From assembly GCF_900167105.1 (NCBI RefSeq), contig NZ_FUXE01000008.1, forward strand, positions 43,219 to 107,218: a stretch of 64,000 nucleotides of DNA. Reading direction: 5' to 3'. The notes below the pieces were generated by a model. That model saw nothing but the letters and a program-made list of their open reading frames with translations. It was not told the origin of the DNA and did not search any database. Position numbers and translations under genes: made by a program. Of this stretch, positions 28,090 through 36,685 are shown in pieces. Origin of the DNA: Porphyromonas circumdentaria (GTDB lineage: Bacteria; Bacteroidota; Bacteroidia; Bacteroidales; Porphyromonadaceae). The first letter of the stretch is position 1. Every line of letters begins with the position of its first letter.

Positions 28090-28298
28090 ATTAAGTTGGA
28101 GGAAATCTTTTTATTCCTCTCGTAAGACATTAAGCATATTTCCCCTTTCGTAGCCTGTTCCCCTAGCTCTATGTAGTAGAGCTGTAATTTAAGGTTCATT
28201 CGCCCCTTCCATCTCCTCTATCATTCAATCCCGACAAACCGTTTTGTAGGAGATCCACAATATTCTTTTATACAAGAAAGAAAATAATCTTATAGCTA
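28090..28298. other. Gap before the acyl-CoA dehydrogenase operon
   Basis: Contains no gene that I can see. There are two short hairpins, one just after the DUF4296 stop (GAGGAA against TTCCTC near 28100) and AGCTCTA against TAGAGCT at 28165-28183. Neither is followed by a good T-run. Confidence 0.4.
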
Positions 28299-28329
28299 TT
28301 TGTAGCTAATCAAGCTTATATTATCTTTG
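28299..28329 (+). promoter_or_regulatory. Consensus promoter of the acyl-CoA dehydrogenase-etf operon
   Basis: TTTG (28299-28302), 19 nt, then TATCTTTG (28322-28329): a full match to the Bacteroidetes -33/-7 consensus. The leader is about 70 nt. Confidence 0.75.
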
Positions 28330-28403
28330 CACCTGATACGTGTAAAAATTTCACTGTATCTACACAGACGTAGGAAATATTATTACTAATCAAATATATC
28401 ACT

Positions 28404-29546
28404 ATGGATTTTTCGCAAACTCCACAAGAGCAGTTGTTCTTGCAGATGATCACCGCTTTTGCAGAAAAGGAAGTAAAACCTTTGGCTGCAGAAATCGATG
28501 AGCAAGAACGCTTCCCCATTGAAACTGTGAGAAAAATGGCTAAGCTGGGTATCATGGGTATCCCCGTTCCTACACAATATGGAGGAGCTGGTGGTACGAA
28601 CCAAATGTACTCAATGGCAGTGGAAGAACTCAGTCGCGTATGCGCTACGACTGGGGTAGTAGTCTCCGCACACACCTCTCTTTGTACAGCTCCTATATTA
28701 GAGCATGGTACCGAGGAACAGAAGATGAAATACCTTCCCAAATTGGCCTCTGGGGAGTGGATTGGAGCTTTTGGACTAACAGAACCTAATGCAGGTACAG
28801 ATGCTTCGGCACAACAAACCACAGCTGTAGATGCAGGAGATCACTGGGTACTCAATGGTAACAAAATATTTATTACCAATGCAGAGTATGCTCATGTGTA
28901 TATCATCTTTGCCATGACCGATAAGAGTCTTGGCAACCACGGTATAACTGCTTTCATTGTAGAGAAAGATATGCCAGGCTTTAGCGTTGGTAAAAAAGAG
29001 CTAAAGATGGGTATTCGTGGTTCTGCAACTTGTGAGTTGATTATGGAAAACTGTATCGTTCCAAAGGAAAATCTTTTAGGCAAGATTGGCGGAGGCTTCA
29101 AAATTGCTATGAAGACTCTTGACGGAGGTCGTATTGGTATCGCTTCTCAAGCTGTAGGTATTGCTCGTGGAGCTATGGACGAAACTGTTAAGTACACTAA
29201 AGAGCGTAAGCAGTTTGGCCGTAGCATTGCTCAATTCCAAAACACACAGTTCCAATTGGCAGACTTACAGACTCGCATCGAGTGTGCATCTCTCTTAGTG
29301 CGCCGTGCTTCTTGGAAGAAAGATAATGGTCTACCCTACTCTGTAGATGCTGCGGAAGCAAAGCTATTCTGTGCAGAAACAGCAATGGAAATGACCACTA
29401 AGGCAGTGCAATTCCATGGAGGGTACGGTTATACACGCGAATATCCAGTAGAGCGTATGATGCGTGATGCTAAGATTACGGAGATTTACGAAGGTACGAG
29501 CGAAGTCCAGCGTTTGGTTATTGCTTCAAACCTATTAAAAAAATAA
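28404..29546 (+). CDS. Short-chain acyl-CoA (butyryl-CoA) dehydrogenase
   Basis: FAD enzyme that interconverts short acyl-CoA and enoyl-CoA, here with its own electron-transfer flavoprotein. The 380 aa show AFGLTEPNAGTDASAQQT (FAD/substrate loop), FHGGYGYTREYPVERMMRDAK and the catalytic glutamate motif EIYEGTSEVQRLV, as in butyryl-CoA dehydrogenases. The operon acd-etfB-etfA suggests crotonyl-CoA reduction to butyryl-CoA in amino-acid fermentation, possibly electron-bifurcating. Thiolase, crotonase and hydroxybutyryl-CoA dehydrogenase genes are not in this window. Confidence 0.9.
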   Translation: MDFSQTPQEQLFLQMITAFAEKEVKPLAAEIDEQERFPIETVRKMAKLGIMGIPVPTQYGGAGGTNQMYSMAVEELSRVCATTGVVVSAHTSLCTAPILEHGTEEQKMKYLPKLASGEWIGAFGLTEPNAGTDASAQQTTAVDAGDHWVLNGNKIFITNAEYAHVYIIFAMTDKSLGNHGITAFIVEKDMPGFSVGKKELKMGIRGSATCELIMENCIVPKENLLGKIGGGFKIAMKTLDGGRIGIASQAVGIARGAMDETVKYTKERKQFGRSIAQFQNTQFQLADLQTRIECASLLVRRASWKKDNGLPYSVDAAEAKLFCAETAMEMTTKAVQFHGGYGYTREYPVERMMRDAKITEIYEGTSEVQRLVIASNLLKK

Positions 29547-29551
29547 GGAGG
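29545..29551 (+). promoter_or_regulatory. Strong Shine-Dalgarno site of etfB
   Basis: AAGGAGG ends 8 nt before the etfB ATG at 29560. This is a perfect anti-16S match, unusual here since most genes in the window have none. Confidence 0.7.
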
Positions 29552-29559
29552 ACATATAA

Positions 29560-30348
29560 ATGTTGAAAATAGTTGTTTGTATCAAACAAGTACCCGATAC
29601 AACTGAAATTAAGCTCGATCCCGTAAAAGGAACTCTTATCCGTGATGGGGTCCCCAGTATTATGAACCCTGACGATAAGGGTGCATTGGAACAAGCCCTT
29701 CTCTTCAAAGATATGTTTGGAGCTGAAGTAACTTGCGTTACGATGGGTCCTCCTCAAGCAGAAGCCATCATCCGTGAAGCTTATGCAATGGGTGTAGACA
29801 AAGGTATTTTGATTTCTGACCGCCGTTTTGGAGGAGCAGATACTCTCGCAACAAGTTATACAATTTCTCAGGCTCTTAAGTCTGTAGATTACGATATCAT
29901 CCTCGCTGGTCGTCAAGCTATCGACGGAGATACGGCACAAGTAGGTCCTCAAATCGCAGAACAATTAGACCTACCTCAGGTTACTTACGTAGAAAAGGTA
30001 GAGTTTGATGGTACCAAGAAGCTTACTGTTCGCCGCAATGTAGAGGAAGGACACGAAGTACTCGAGGTAGAACTCCCCTGTATGCTTACATTTTTGGCCT
30101 CTGCTTATGAGCCTCGTTATATGAATGTACGTGGCATCATGGAAACCTATGGCAAAGAGGTAACTGTTTGGAATGCTGATAGCTTCGAGACAGATCCAGA
30201 GCGTCTTGGTCTTAAAGGTTCTCCAACAAGCGTTAAGAAGTCTTTCACTAAGGGAGCTAAGGCTATGGGAACACTCCATGATGATATCACACCAGAAGAA
30301 GCTGCTGATATCATTGTTGCCAAATTAAAAGAGAAATTTATCATCTGA
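29560..30348 (+). CDS. etfB: Electron transfer flavoprotein beta subunit
   Basis: Beta subunit of the ETF that carries electrons to or from the acyl-CoA dehydrogenase. The 262 aa have the ETF beta hallmarks VCIKQVPDTTEIKLDP, NPDDKGALEQAL, DIILAGRQAIDGDTAQVGPQ and a C-terminal region that binds AMP or FAD. It is in operon order acd-etfB-etfA with 13 and 7 nt gaps. Confidence 0.95.
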   Translation: MLKIVVCIKQVPDTTEIKLDPVKGTLIRDGVPSIMNPDDKGALEQALLFKDMFGAEVTCVTMGPPQAEAIIREAYAMGVDKGILISDRRFGGADTLATSYTISQALKSVDYDIILAGRQAIDGDTAQVGPQIAEQLDLPQVTYVEKVEFDGTKKLTVRRNVEEGHEVLEVELPCMLTFLASAYEPRYMNVRGIMETYGKEVTVWNADSFETDPERLGLKGSPTSVKKSFTKGAKAMGTLHDDITPEEAADIIVAKLKEKFII

Positions 30349-30355
30349 TGCTATT

Positions 30356-31369
30356 ATGAACAAGGAACAATATAGGGGAATACAAGTTTTCGCAGAGCAA
30401 CGCGAAGGAGTTGTACAAAACGTTGCTTTTGAACTTATCGGTAAGGCTCGAGAACTGGCAGATTCTATCGGAGAAAAGGTAACAGCTGTACTCTGTGGTT
30501 ATCAAGTTGGGCATCTTACACAAGAACTTATTGCTGCAGGTGCCGACAAAGTTTTGGTAGTAGATGATGAACTACTCAAGGATTATGTTACAGAGCAATA
30601 TACACAGGCTGTAACTCATGTTCTCAACACTTATAAGCCTGAGATTTTCTTGCTCGGAGCAACAACTATAGGACGAGACTTAGGTCCTCGTCTCTCGGCG
30701 CGTGTACAGACAGGTTTAACAGCAGACTGTACCTCTTTAGAGATTAATGAAGATCGTAATCTTCTTATGACTCGTCCTGCTTTTGGAGGTAACTTGATGG
30801 CAACTATTATCTGTAAAGAGCACCGCCCTCAGATGTCTACCGTACGCCCTGGTGTTATGCGTCGCAAAGAAAGTGATCCATCAAGAATAGGAGAAGTAGA
30901 AACCGTTAAGGTTACTTTTGACACTTCGAAATGTCGTGTACGTTTGGTACGTAAGGAGCGTGAAGACAAAAACCTCGTTGACATTACCGAAGCTCATGTA
31001 CTCGTTTCTGGAGGCCGTGGAGTTGGTACGCACGACGGTTTTAGTAAACTAAAGGCTTTGGCAGAAGTCTTGAAAGCAGAAGTATCTTCTTCTCGTGCTA
31101 TGGTAGATGCAGGTCTTATGGGACATGACCGCCAAGTAGGTCAAACAGGAAAGACTGTCCGTCCAGACCTCTACTTTGCAATTGGTATATCTGGAGCTAT
31201 CCAACACCTTGCTGGTATGGAAGAGTCTGACTATATCATTGCTATCAACAAGGATAAGTTTGCACCTATTTTCCAAGTAGCAGACTTGGGAGTTGTTGGG
31301 GACCTCCACAGAGTAGTTCCTGTACTAACAGAAAAACTTCGTGCCGAATTGGAAAAATCTGGCCGTTAA
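30356..31369 (+). CDS. etfA: Electron transfer flavoprotein alpha subunit
   Basis: Alpha subunit of the ETF, 337 aa. The C-terminal FAD domain is clear: LVSGGRGVGTHDGF, SSRAMVDAGLMGHDRQVGQTG, YFAIGISGAIQHLAGM and AINKDKFAPIFQVADLGVVGD. It ends the operon and is followed by a strong terminator. Confidence 0.95.
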   Translation: MNKEQYRGIQVFAEQREGVVQNVAFELIGKARELADSIGEKVTAVLCGYQVGHLTQELIAAGADKVLVVDDELLKDYVTEQYTQAVTHVLNTYKPEIFLLGATTIGRDLGPRLSARVQTGLTADCTSLEINEDRNLLMTRPAFGGNLMATIICKEHRPQMSTVRPGVMRRKESDPSRIGEVETVKVTFDTSKCRVRLVRKEREDKNLVDITEAHVLVSGGRGVGTHDGFSKLKALAEVLKAEVSSSRAMVDAGLMGHDRQVGQTGKTVRPDLYFAIGISGAIQHLAGMEESDYIIAINKDKFAPIFQVADLGVVGDLHRVVPVLTEKLRAELEKSGR

Positions 31370-31423
31370 TATTTGCCTACACTACCCCACCCCTCTTTTT
31401 GAGAAGCAGTGTAGTGCTTTAGT

Positions 31424-31458
31424 AAAAGCTCTCTCGCTATTGAAGCGAGAGAGCTTTT
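31424..31458 (+). terminator. Strong terminator after etfA
   Basis: AAAAGCTCTCTCGC (31424-31437) pairs perfectly with GCGAGAGAGCTTTT (31445-31458) over a 7-nt loop. Between here and the tRNA promoter at 31778 I see no gene. Confidence 0.85.
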
Positions 31459-31777
31459 ATAGAAAATGCTATATGCTCTTACCGTCGTCTGATTGTGATC
31501 GATTTACTCAGACTTCTCTTTTTGAAATTCTGTACACTCAATAATATGCAGTCGTCGCTTAAAAACTCTCTTTAAACGAGAACTGATTGTCAGCTAGCCC
31601 CCAAGAGGATATTCTTTCTATTTGCTTTGCACTTACTACTTGAAAATGCATCAAACGATACCAGAAAAAGAAGAAATATCAGATGGCAAACAAAAGCATA
31701 AAGAGTTATAAAACAGTAGAATAGAGATCTAAACCTCATATTGAAATAGAAAACTTCACTTTTTTCTTCCTAGAATC
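31459..31777. other. Gap between etfA terminator and tRNA-Phe promoter
   Basis: I see no gene, RNA or repeat here. Short frames are present but have no recognisable protein and no promoter. Confidence 0.4.
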
Positions 31778-31778
31778 C

Positions 31779-31808
31779 TTGCAAAATTCATTTTTTGTTG
31801 TACCTTTG
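31779..31808 (+). promoter_or_regulatory. Promoter of tRNA-Phe
   Basis: TTG (31779-31781), 19 nt, then TACCTTTG (31801-31808), about 70 nt before the mature tRNA. Confidence 0.65.
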
Positions 31809-31879
31809 CAATCGGTTTTAAGGAGCTCGCTTCTTTTCCAGAGGGAAAGATAGAAAGGAGTTCTAACCTTGAGGCTAAT

Positions 31880-31952
31880 GGTGCCATAGCTCAGTTGGTA
31901 GAGCAAAGGACTGAAAATCCTTGTGTCCCCGGTTCGATTCCTGGTGGCACCA
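31880..31952 (+). tRNA. tRNA-Phe (GAA)
   Basis: A 73-nt cloverleaf without encoded CCA. The acceptor is GGTGCCA/TGGCACC with discriminator A. The D-loop is AGCTCAGTTGGTAGAGC, the anticodon loop is CTGAAAA giving GAA, and the T-loop is GGTTCGATTCC. It probably served as attachment site for the island that follows. Confidence 0.97.
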
Positions 31953-31976
31953 CTTTGAAGAAAAGCAAAACGACGT

Positions 31977-32017
31977 AAACTCCTGATTTCTAAACGAAGT
32001 CGGGAGTTTTTATTTTT
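31977..32017 (+). terminator. Terminator of tRNA-Phe
   Basis: AAACTCCTGA (31977-31986) pairs with TCGGGAGTTT (32000-32009) with one G-T pair, followed by TTATTTTT. Confidence 0.8.
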
Positions 32018-32055
32018 CCCACTTACGCAAAATATAGCAGAATATTACCGATTTT

Positions 32056-32101
32056 GGTGGAGCAAAAGGTGGAGCAAAAACAGCAGAATGAAATCTCCAC
32101 C
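32056..32101. repeat. Repeats next to integrase remnant
   Basis: The 12-mer GGTGGAGCAAAA occurs twice in tandem (32056-32067 and 32068-32079), with an inverted CTCCACC at 32095-32101. These may be integrase arm or core sites at the left end of the island. Confidence 0.45.
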
Positions 32102-32194
32102 GAAAAAGTTTCTTTACCACTGATATGCAGTGATTTGCATACCGATAACTCGTGAATGATTTCCGAATTTTGTATCAACTAAAAACGTATCGAA

Positions 32195-32452
32195 ATGAGA
32201 AGGATTTCATTCAATGTGCTCTTCTTTATCAAGAAGACGAAACTGCTCAAAAACGGAGAAGCCTCGGTTTGCATGAGAATCACCGTTGATGGACAACGTG
32301 TCGAAACTAATATCCGAAAAAGTGTCGATCCGAGTTCTTGAAACCAAGCCAAAGAGTGTGTACATGGTAAAAGTCGTAAAACCAACGAATTGAATAGCTA
32401 CATAGAAGAAGCAAAAATCAAGTTACACTCTATCAATGCCTCTACTTTGTAA
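32195..32452 (+). pseudogene. Tyrosine integrase remnant (arm-binding domain only)
   Basis: Translating from the ATG gives MRRISFNVLFFIKKTKLLK, then GEASVCMRITVDGQRVETNI and RKSVDPSS, the N-terminal arm-type DNA-binding domain of Bacteroidetes tyrosine integrases. It closely parallels the start of the intact integrase at 58749 (FKILFYINKNKVK, GILCRITIDGTNV). Codon 49 is TGA where the family has Trp. The frame then continues NQAKECVHGKSRKTNELN and ends at a TAA after 86 codons. The core-binding and catalytic domains are absent, so it cannot be active. Confidence 0.75.
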
Positions 32453-32454
32453 GT

Positions 32455-32470
32455 AAAAGCTTAGGTGCTT
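32455..32470. repeat. Shared 16-nt motif, copy 1
   Basis: AAAAGCTTAGGTGCTT directly after the integrase remnant. It is identical to 58667-58682 after the first intact integrase and is found inverted at 36519-36534. Confidence 0.6.
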
Positions 32471-32504
32471 CGGAGAATAAATTAAAGACAATTCATTTGA
32501 ACAA

Positions 32505-32544
32505 TGAAAAAGCAGGCAGTAAAGAGTATTTTTCTTACTGCCTG
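32505..32544 (-). terminator. Terminator of the ABC transporter operon
   Basis: CAGGCAGTAA (32513-32522) and TTACTGCCTG (32535-32544) form a perfect hairpin. On the minus strand it is followed by CTTTTTC, 15 nt beyond the transporter stop codon. Confidence 0.8.
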
Positions 32545-32558
32545 TTCTTGTTACGAGC

Positions 32559-34256
32559 TTATTGCATTGCCAGCAGCTTGCGGTATATTCCATCTTTTGC
32601 TTTGAGTTCGGCGTGCGTGCCTTTCTCCATAAGTTGTCCTTTCTCCATCACGATAATTTGGTGGGCATTGCGGATGGTCTGCAAATGGTGGGCAATGACC
32701 AAGACCGTGCGGTTTCGGATAAGCGCGGACATTGCTTGCTGTATTTTGTACTCATTGACGGGATCGACATTGCTCGTTATCTCGTCTAAAAGGAGGATGG
32801 GAGCGTCTTTGAGGAAAGCACGTGCGATAGAGAGGCGTTGCTTCTGTCCGCCAGAAAGTCCCAAGCCGTTTTCTCCGATTTTCGTTTCGTAACCATCGGG
32901 CAGACTTACGATGAAGTCGTGTATCATCGCCCGTCGCGCGGCTTCCTCGATTTCCGCCTGCGTGGCATTGCGGTTGCCTACTTTGATGTTATTGGCAATG
33001 GTATCGGAAAAGAGAATAACATTCTGCATCACCACGCTGATTTTACCGAGTAAATAATCATAGTCCATTTCTCGAATGTCTAAACCACCGATACGGATAC
33101 TGCCGGTCTGCGGTTCCCAGAAACGGAGTAACAGGTTAGTAATGGTTGTTTTGCCCGAACCCGACGAGCCAACAAGTGCCGTTACCGTTCCTTCGGGAAC
33201 ATGGAACGTGAGGTCGCTCATCTCAAAACCTTCTTTTTCGTAGTGGAAACCTATGTTTTCAAACGAGAGGTCGAAGCGTTCCACCGTTTTCGGTTGGTCG
33301 GGATTGACGATAACGGGAGCATCCAACAAGCGGGAGATACGTCCGTAGCTGTCCTTTACCTTAATGTAGCTCAGCCAATGGCTCTCCATATTGACAAAAG
33401 GTTTGTAGAACTCTTTCGAGACGATTACAAACATCAGGTATGCGAAAAGAGAAAGTTCGCCACGCTGCGTCCACCAAAGACCGAGCGTAGCCATCAGTGC
33501 AAAAGCCAGTTCTATGAAAAAGGCATATCTGCCCACACTTACCGCCGCCAGTCGTGAGGTCTCCTTGCTGCTCTCCCCGAACTCACTCACGGAGCGGTCA
33601 AGCCTGTCACGGAACATTCCTTTTCCTCCGAACACTTTCAGCACGGGTATGCCCTTGACGTATTCCACGAAGAGACTGACCATATCCGCCAGATTGTCTT
33701 GTGCCTCCTGCTGTGCTTTCATTCCCGAGCGAATGCCCCGATACAGAGAAAATAGGGCAATGGGGAGAATGGCTACCATTGCCAATCCCATGCGCCAATC
33801 CACACAGAACAGCCCGATACCAAGAATCAGAGCTACAATGAAGTCGGCGGACATCCGTGTCCATAGGTGTCCTACTACCATCTCCATATTATCCACGTCT
33901 TTGTGTATGACGGTGCTTATCTCTCCCAGACGCTCATTGGTATAGAAACCGAGTGAGAACATTTTCAATTTCAAGATGATTTTCTCACGAATGCGTTCCA
34001 CGAGGTCGAAGCTGGCAAAATGCTTGCTCATATCGGCTATGGCATTGGATATGGTTTTCAAAACCAGCAGACCACTGAGTATCCACGCTGCTGAAACGAG
34101 TGAAACGCTTTCGCCCGATATATAGCGGTCGATGAGAAACAAGACAGTGAGCATTATCGCTGTGCCACAGAGGGCATAAATCACAAAAAACAGTGCGGAG
34201 ACAATCAGATGCCGCACTCCGCGGGCGGTCAGTTCATTCAGTATATTGCGTACCAT
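32559..34256 (-). CDS. ABC transporter, fused permease-ATPase, second subunit
   Basis: Half-transporter of 565 aa with an N-terminal six-TM exporter-type domain and a C-terminal ATPase. The ATPase has Walker A GSSGSGKT, signature LSGGQKQR, Walker B ILLLDEITSNVD and H-loop IAHHLQT. Together with the gene upstream it forms a heterodimer of the YbtPQ/IrtAB kind, which import ferric siderophores despite their exporter fold. The frame is open to 34286, but the ATG at 34256 (MVRNILNELTARG) has an AGGAGG 9 nt ahead and starts 2 nt after the upstream stop. The substrate is inferred from context. Confidence 0.85.
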   Translation of the reverse strand: MVRNILNELTARGVRHLIVSALFFVIYALCGTAIMLTVLFLIDRYISGESVSLVSAAWILSGLLVLKTISNAIADMSKHFASFDLVERIREKIILKLKMFSLGFYTNERLGEISTVIHKDVDNMEMVVGHLWTRMSADFIVALILGIGLFCVDWRMGLAMVAILPIALFSLYRGIRSGMKAQQEAQDNLADMVSLFVEYVKGIPVLKVFGGKGMFRDRLDRSVSEFGESSKETSRLAAVSVGRYAFFIELAFALMATLGLWWTQRGELSLFAYLMFVIVSKEFYKPFVNMESHWLSYIKVKDSYGRISRLLDAPVIVNPDQPKTVERFDLSFENIGFHYEKEGFEMSDLTFHVPEGTVTALVGSSGSGKTTITNLLLRFWEPQTGSIRIGGLDIREMDYDYLLGKISVVMQNVILFSDTIANNIKVGNRNATQAEIEEAARRAMIHDFIVSLPDGYETKIGENGLGLSGGQKQRLSIARAFLKDAPILLLDEITSNVDPVNEYKIQQAMSALIRNRTVLVIAHHLQTIRNAHQIIVMEKGQLMEKGTHAELKAKDGIYRKLLAMQ

Positions 34257-34258
34257 TC

Positions 34259-36004
34259 TTATTCCTCCTTTTCTTTTAGTTGCCATTTGCTTACCTGCTC
34301 CTGCGTTTCTGTCATATTGCGGTATAGCGGGCAGTTGTCCATCAGTTCTCGGTGTGTTCCCTTCGACACAACCTGCCCTTTGTCCATCACAACAATACGC
34401 TCCATATCCTGAATGGTATTGAGACGGTGGGCGATGGTAATAACGGTCTTGTTGCGTTGCAACTCGTCCAAAGCTTCTTGGATAAGTTTTTCATTCTCTC
34501 CGTCCAATGCGGCGGTGGCTTCGTCGAGAATGACAATCGGCGAGTCTTTGAGTAACATACGCGCAATGGAAATACGCTGTTTCTCCCCGCCGGAGAATTT
34601 TACACCTGCTTCGCCCGCCAACGTACCATAACCATTAGGCAACCCTATGATAAAATCGTGTATGCGGGCACGCCGTGCGGCTGTTTCTACCTCCTGTTGC
34701 GTAGCAGTGGGCTTGCCGATACGGATATTGTCCCGAATGCTCGTGTTGAAAAGGAACACCTCTTGCTGCACCATCGAGAAGAAATCGGCAATGTTGCGTT
34801 CGGAGAGTTCCACAAGGTTCTCTCCGCCTAATCGGACAGTTCCCGATTGAGGCTGCCAGAAACCCATCATCAGGCTTGCCAATGTGCTTTTTCCAGAACC
34901 TGATTCGCCCACAATAGCTGTATGGCTACCCTTGGAAAATTGCAGACTGACATCGGATAATGCACTGCCTTTCTTATTCGGGTAGGCAAATGTCACGTGC
35001 TCGAAACAGACATCGGTCTGTATGGCATCCATATCCCTGTCTGCCGTATCCTTTGCAGGTACTTCGGTAATCGACTGAACCTTCGCCAACGACTGACCAT
35101 AGACAATCTTGAAGTGCTGGAACGTAGCCAACTTGGCAAAGGAGGACGAGAACAGTCCTCCCAATATCAAGGCGAGAATGAAACGTGCCACGGTCAGTTC
35201 GCCCGAACTCATCAGCCATAGCCCGACAAGGGTCATTACCACGATACCGCCCTCCAAGAACATCGTGATGAGCGTCATCGGAACAGTAACGCTGAACATA
35301 CTTCGCTTTACCCAATGGATATAGTCGCGCATACCTCCGAGAACTCGCTCTGTCTGGGTCTCTTCGTGGCTGAATGCTTTAATGATTGGTATTGTAGCCA
35401 CATATTCCAGGAGGTCTTCCGACATTTTCTGCGTGCTTTCCATAAAGTGTTGGAAGCTCTTGCCCCAAAGCGTTTTAACAGCCATCTGCAAGAGGAATGC
35501 CAGCGGTAGTAGCGATACGAGCGATAGTCCCATCCGCCAGTCCAATACCATAACAATAACCCAAAGCAAAGCAGGGAAAAGCGTTGCCGAGAGAATTTCG
35601 GGCAGTCCGTGTGCCAAATAAATCTCGATTTGCTCCACGTCGTGGTTGATGATGTTCACCAAGTCGCCCACCTTCCGCTCCTGAAAGAAGCCGAGCGGCA
35701 ACCGTTGCAAGTGGCTCACGATACGCAACCTCAACCGTGTGAGGGCATTGTAAGCCGAGTGGTGCGCACGCCAAATCGAAGCTCCGTAAAACACACCGCG
35801 AAGCAGGGCGAACAGCAGCATTGCTCCGCCGATAATCCATACTGCCAAGGAAGTAAGCGTACCATCCATCAATCTGTCCACCGCCCACACCACGAGCAAT
35901 AGGGGCAATGTGCCGAAAACAAGATGCAGTATGACCACCACATTGGAGAGCAGGCTGCGACTCTCCCGTTCCTCATCGAGAGGCTTGATTTTTTGTTTAT
36001 CCAT
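34259..36004 (-). CDS. ABC transporter, fused permease-ATPase, first subunit
   Basis: Partner half-transporter of 581 aa with a six-TM domain and an ATPase with Walker A GESGSGKS, signature FSGGEKQR, Walker B IVILDEATAALD and H-loop IAHRLNT. The frame is open to 36121. The ATG at 36004 (MDKQKIKPLDEERESRS) is chosen because a TACTTTTG promoter box lies between the two. The divergent TonB-receptor remnant and the AraC-type regulator nearby point to siderophore or haem uptake. Drug or peptide export is the alternative. Confidence 0.85.
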   Translation of the reverse strand: MDKQKIKPLDEERESRSLLSNVVVILHLVFGTLPLLLVVWAVDRLMDGTLTSLAVWIIGGAMLLFALLRGVFYGASIWRAHHSAYNALTRLRLRIVSHLQRLPLGFFQERKVGDLVNIINHDVEQIEIYLAHGLPEILSATLFPALLWVIVMVLDWRMGLSLVSLLPLAFLLQMAVKTLWGKSFQHFMESTQKMSEDLLEYVATIPIIKAFSHEETQTERVLGGMRDYIHWVKRSMFSVTVPMTLITMFLEGGIVVMTLVGLWLMSSGELTVARFILALILGGLFSSSFAKLATFQHFKIVYGQSLAKVQSITEVPAKDTADRDMDAIQTDVCFEHVTFAYPNKKGSALSDVSLQFSKGSHTAIVGESGSGKSTLASLMMGFWQPQSGTVRLGGENLVELSERNIADFFSMVQQEVFLFNTSIRDNIRIGKPTATQQEVETAARRARIHDFIIGLPNGYGTLAGEAGVKFSGGEKQRISIARMLLKDSPIVILDEATAALDGENEKLIQEALDELQRNKTVITIAHRLNTIQDMERIVVMDKGQVVSKGTHRELMDNCPLYRNMTETQEQVSKWQLKEKEE

Positions 36005-36034
36005 ATATCTGTATCGTTTTGATTTTCTAAGATG

Positions 36035-36042
36035 CAAAAGTA
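36035..36042 (-). promoter_or_regulatory. -7 box of the ABC transporter operon
   Basis: The minus strand reads TACTTTTG, 31 nt before the ATG at 36004. A TTTG -33 element is missing, consistent with activation by the AraC-type protein. Confidence 0.5.
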
Positions 36043-36171
36043 CGGAGACGCACAGGGGTAAAATAACCCGAATGAGCATTACACTGCCCGAAAACGATAA
36101 CTTGACACATATAAAACTCAATAGGGGTATAAGTCTGGATAGCAGGGATATTTCTTTGTTCGATAGGTGGG

Positions 36172-36179
36172 TAATTTTG
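36172..36179 (+). promoter_or_regulatory. -7 box before the TonB-receptor remnant
   Basis: TAATTTTG, 27 nt before the ATG at 36206, divergent from the transporter promoter about 130 nt away. Confidence 0.4.
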
Positions 36180-36205
36180 TACGAGTTTTTATAAACAGAT
36201 AAGAT

Positions 36206-36478
36206 ATGTCAATCGACTCAATAGTTCATTTATACAAAAGAGTGCTCATCGTCAGCTCCCTATTGCTGTGGGCCTATCCGATGTTTGCACAACTGCATTC
36301 CATCGAAATAAAAGTTATTGATGCAGAGAATGGAAACAGTATAGAATTTGCCACGGTGCAATGGAAAGGTCTGAACGAACCTTCGTACAAGAACGGTACA
36401 ACCACAAATAGAAAAGGGGTGGCAACACCCATCATCACTGCCGTGGGAGTACCTTCAAGTTTAGTCGCGTTTGAGTAA
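36206..36478 (+). pseudogene. TonB-dependent receptor, N-terminal fragment
   Basis: The 90 codons encode a signal peptide (LIVSSLLLWAYPMFAQ) and the start of a carboxypeptidase-regulatory-like domain (SIEIKVIDAENGNSIEFATV, TTTNRKGVAT). This is the usual N-terminus of Bacteroidetes TonB-dependent receptors. The plug and barrel, some 600 residues, are missing, and the frame ends shortly after. It is probably a deletion product. The family call rests on this short domain and on the divergent siderophore-type transporter. Confidence 0.6.
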
Positions 36479-36518
36479 CCAAATACGATATACGGAAGAA
36501 CTCATAAGAAACTCATCA

Positions 36519-36580
36519 AAAGCACCTAAGCTTTCATCTGATTACACCTAAGCTTTTACTCAAAAGCTTAGGAGCTTTTT
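36519..36580. repeat. Cluster of AAGCTTAGG motifs and hairpin
   Basis: AAAGCACCTAAGCTTT (36519-36534) is the reverse complement of the motif found next to the integrases. CCTAAGCTTTT-ACTC-AAAAGCTTAGG (36547-36572) is a perfect 11-bp hairpin of the same motif, followed by AGCTTTTT. It may terminate the truncated receptor transcript and also mark an old junction. Confidence 0.6.
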
Positions 36581-36593
36581 GCAATAAATCAAG

Positions 36594-36601
36594 TACATTT
36601 G
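36594..36601 (+). promoter_or_regulatory. -7 box of the HU-like gene
   Basis: TACATTTG, 92 nt before the ATG at 36686. An AGGAGG at 36665-36670 lies 15 nt before the ATG, rather far for a normal ribosome site. Confidence 0.5.
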
Positions 36602-36685
36602 CGTTATCGAACAAGAAGCCTTTGTCGAAAGTCAATACCTCCGACTTCGGCAGGGGGAAGTAAAAGGAGGAAAAACTATTGAACT

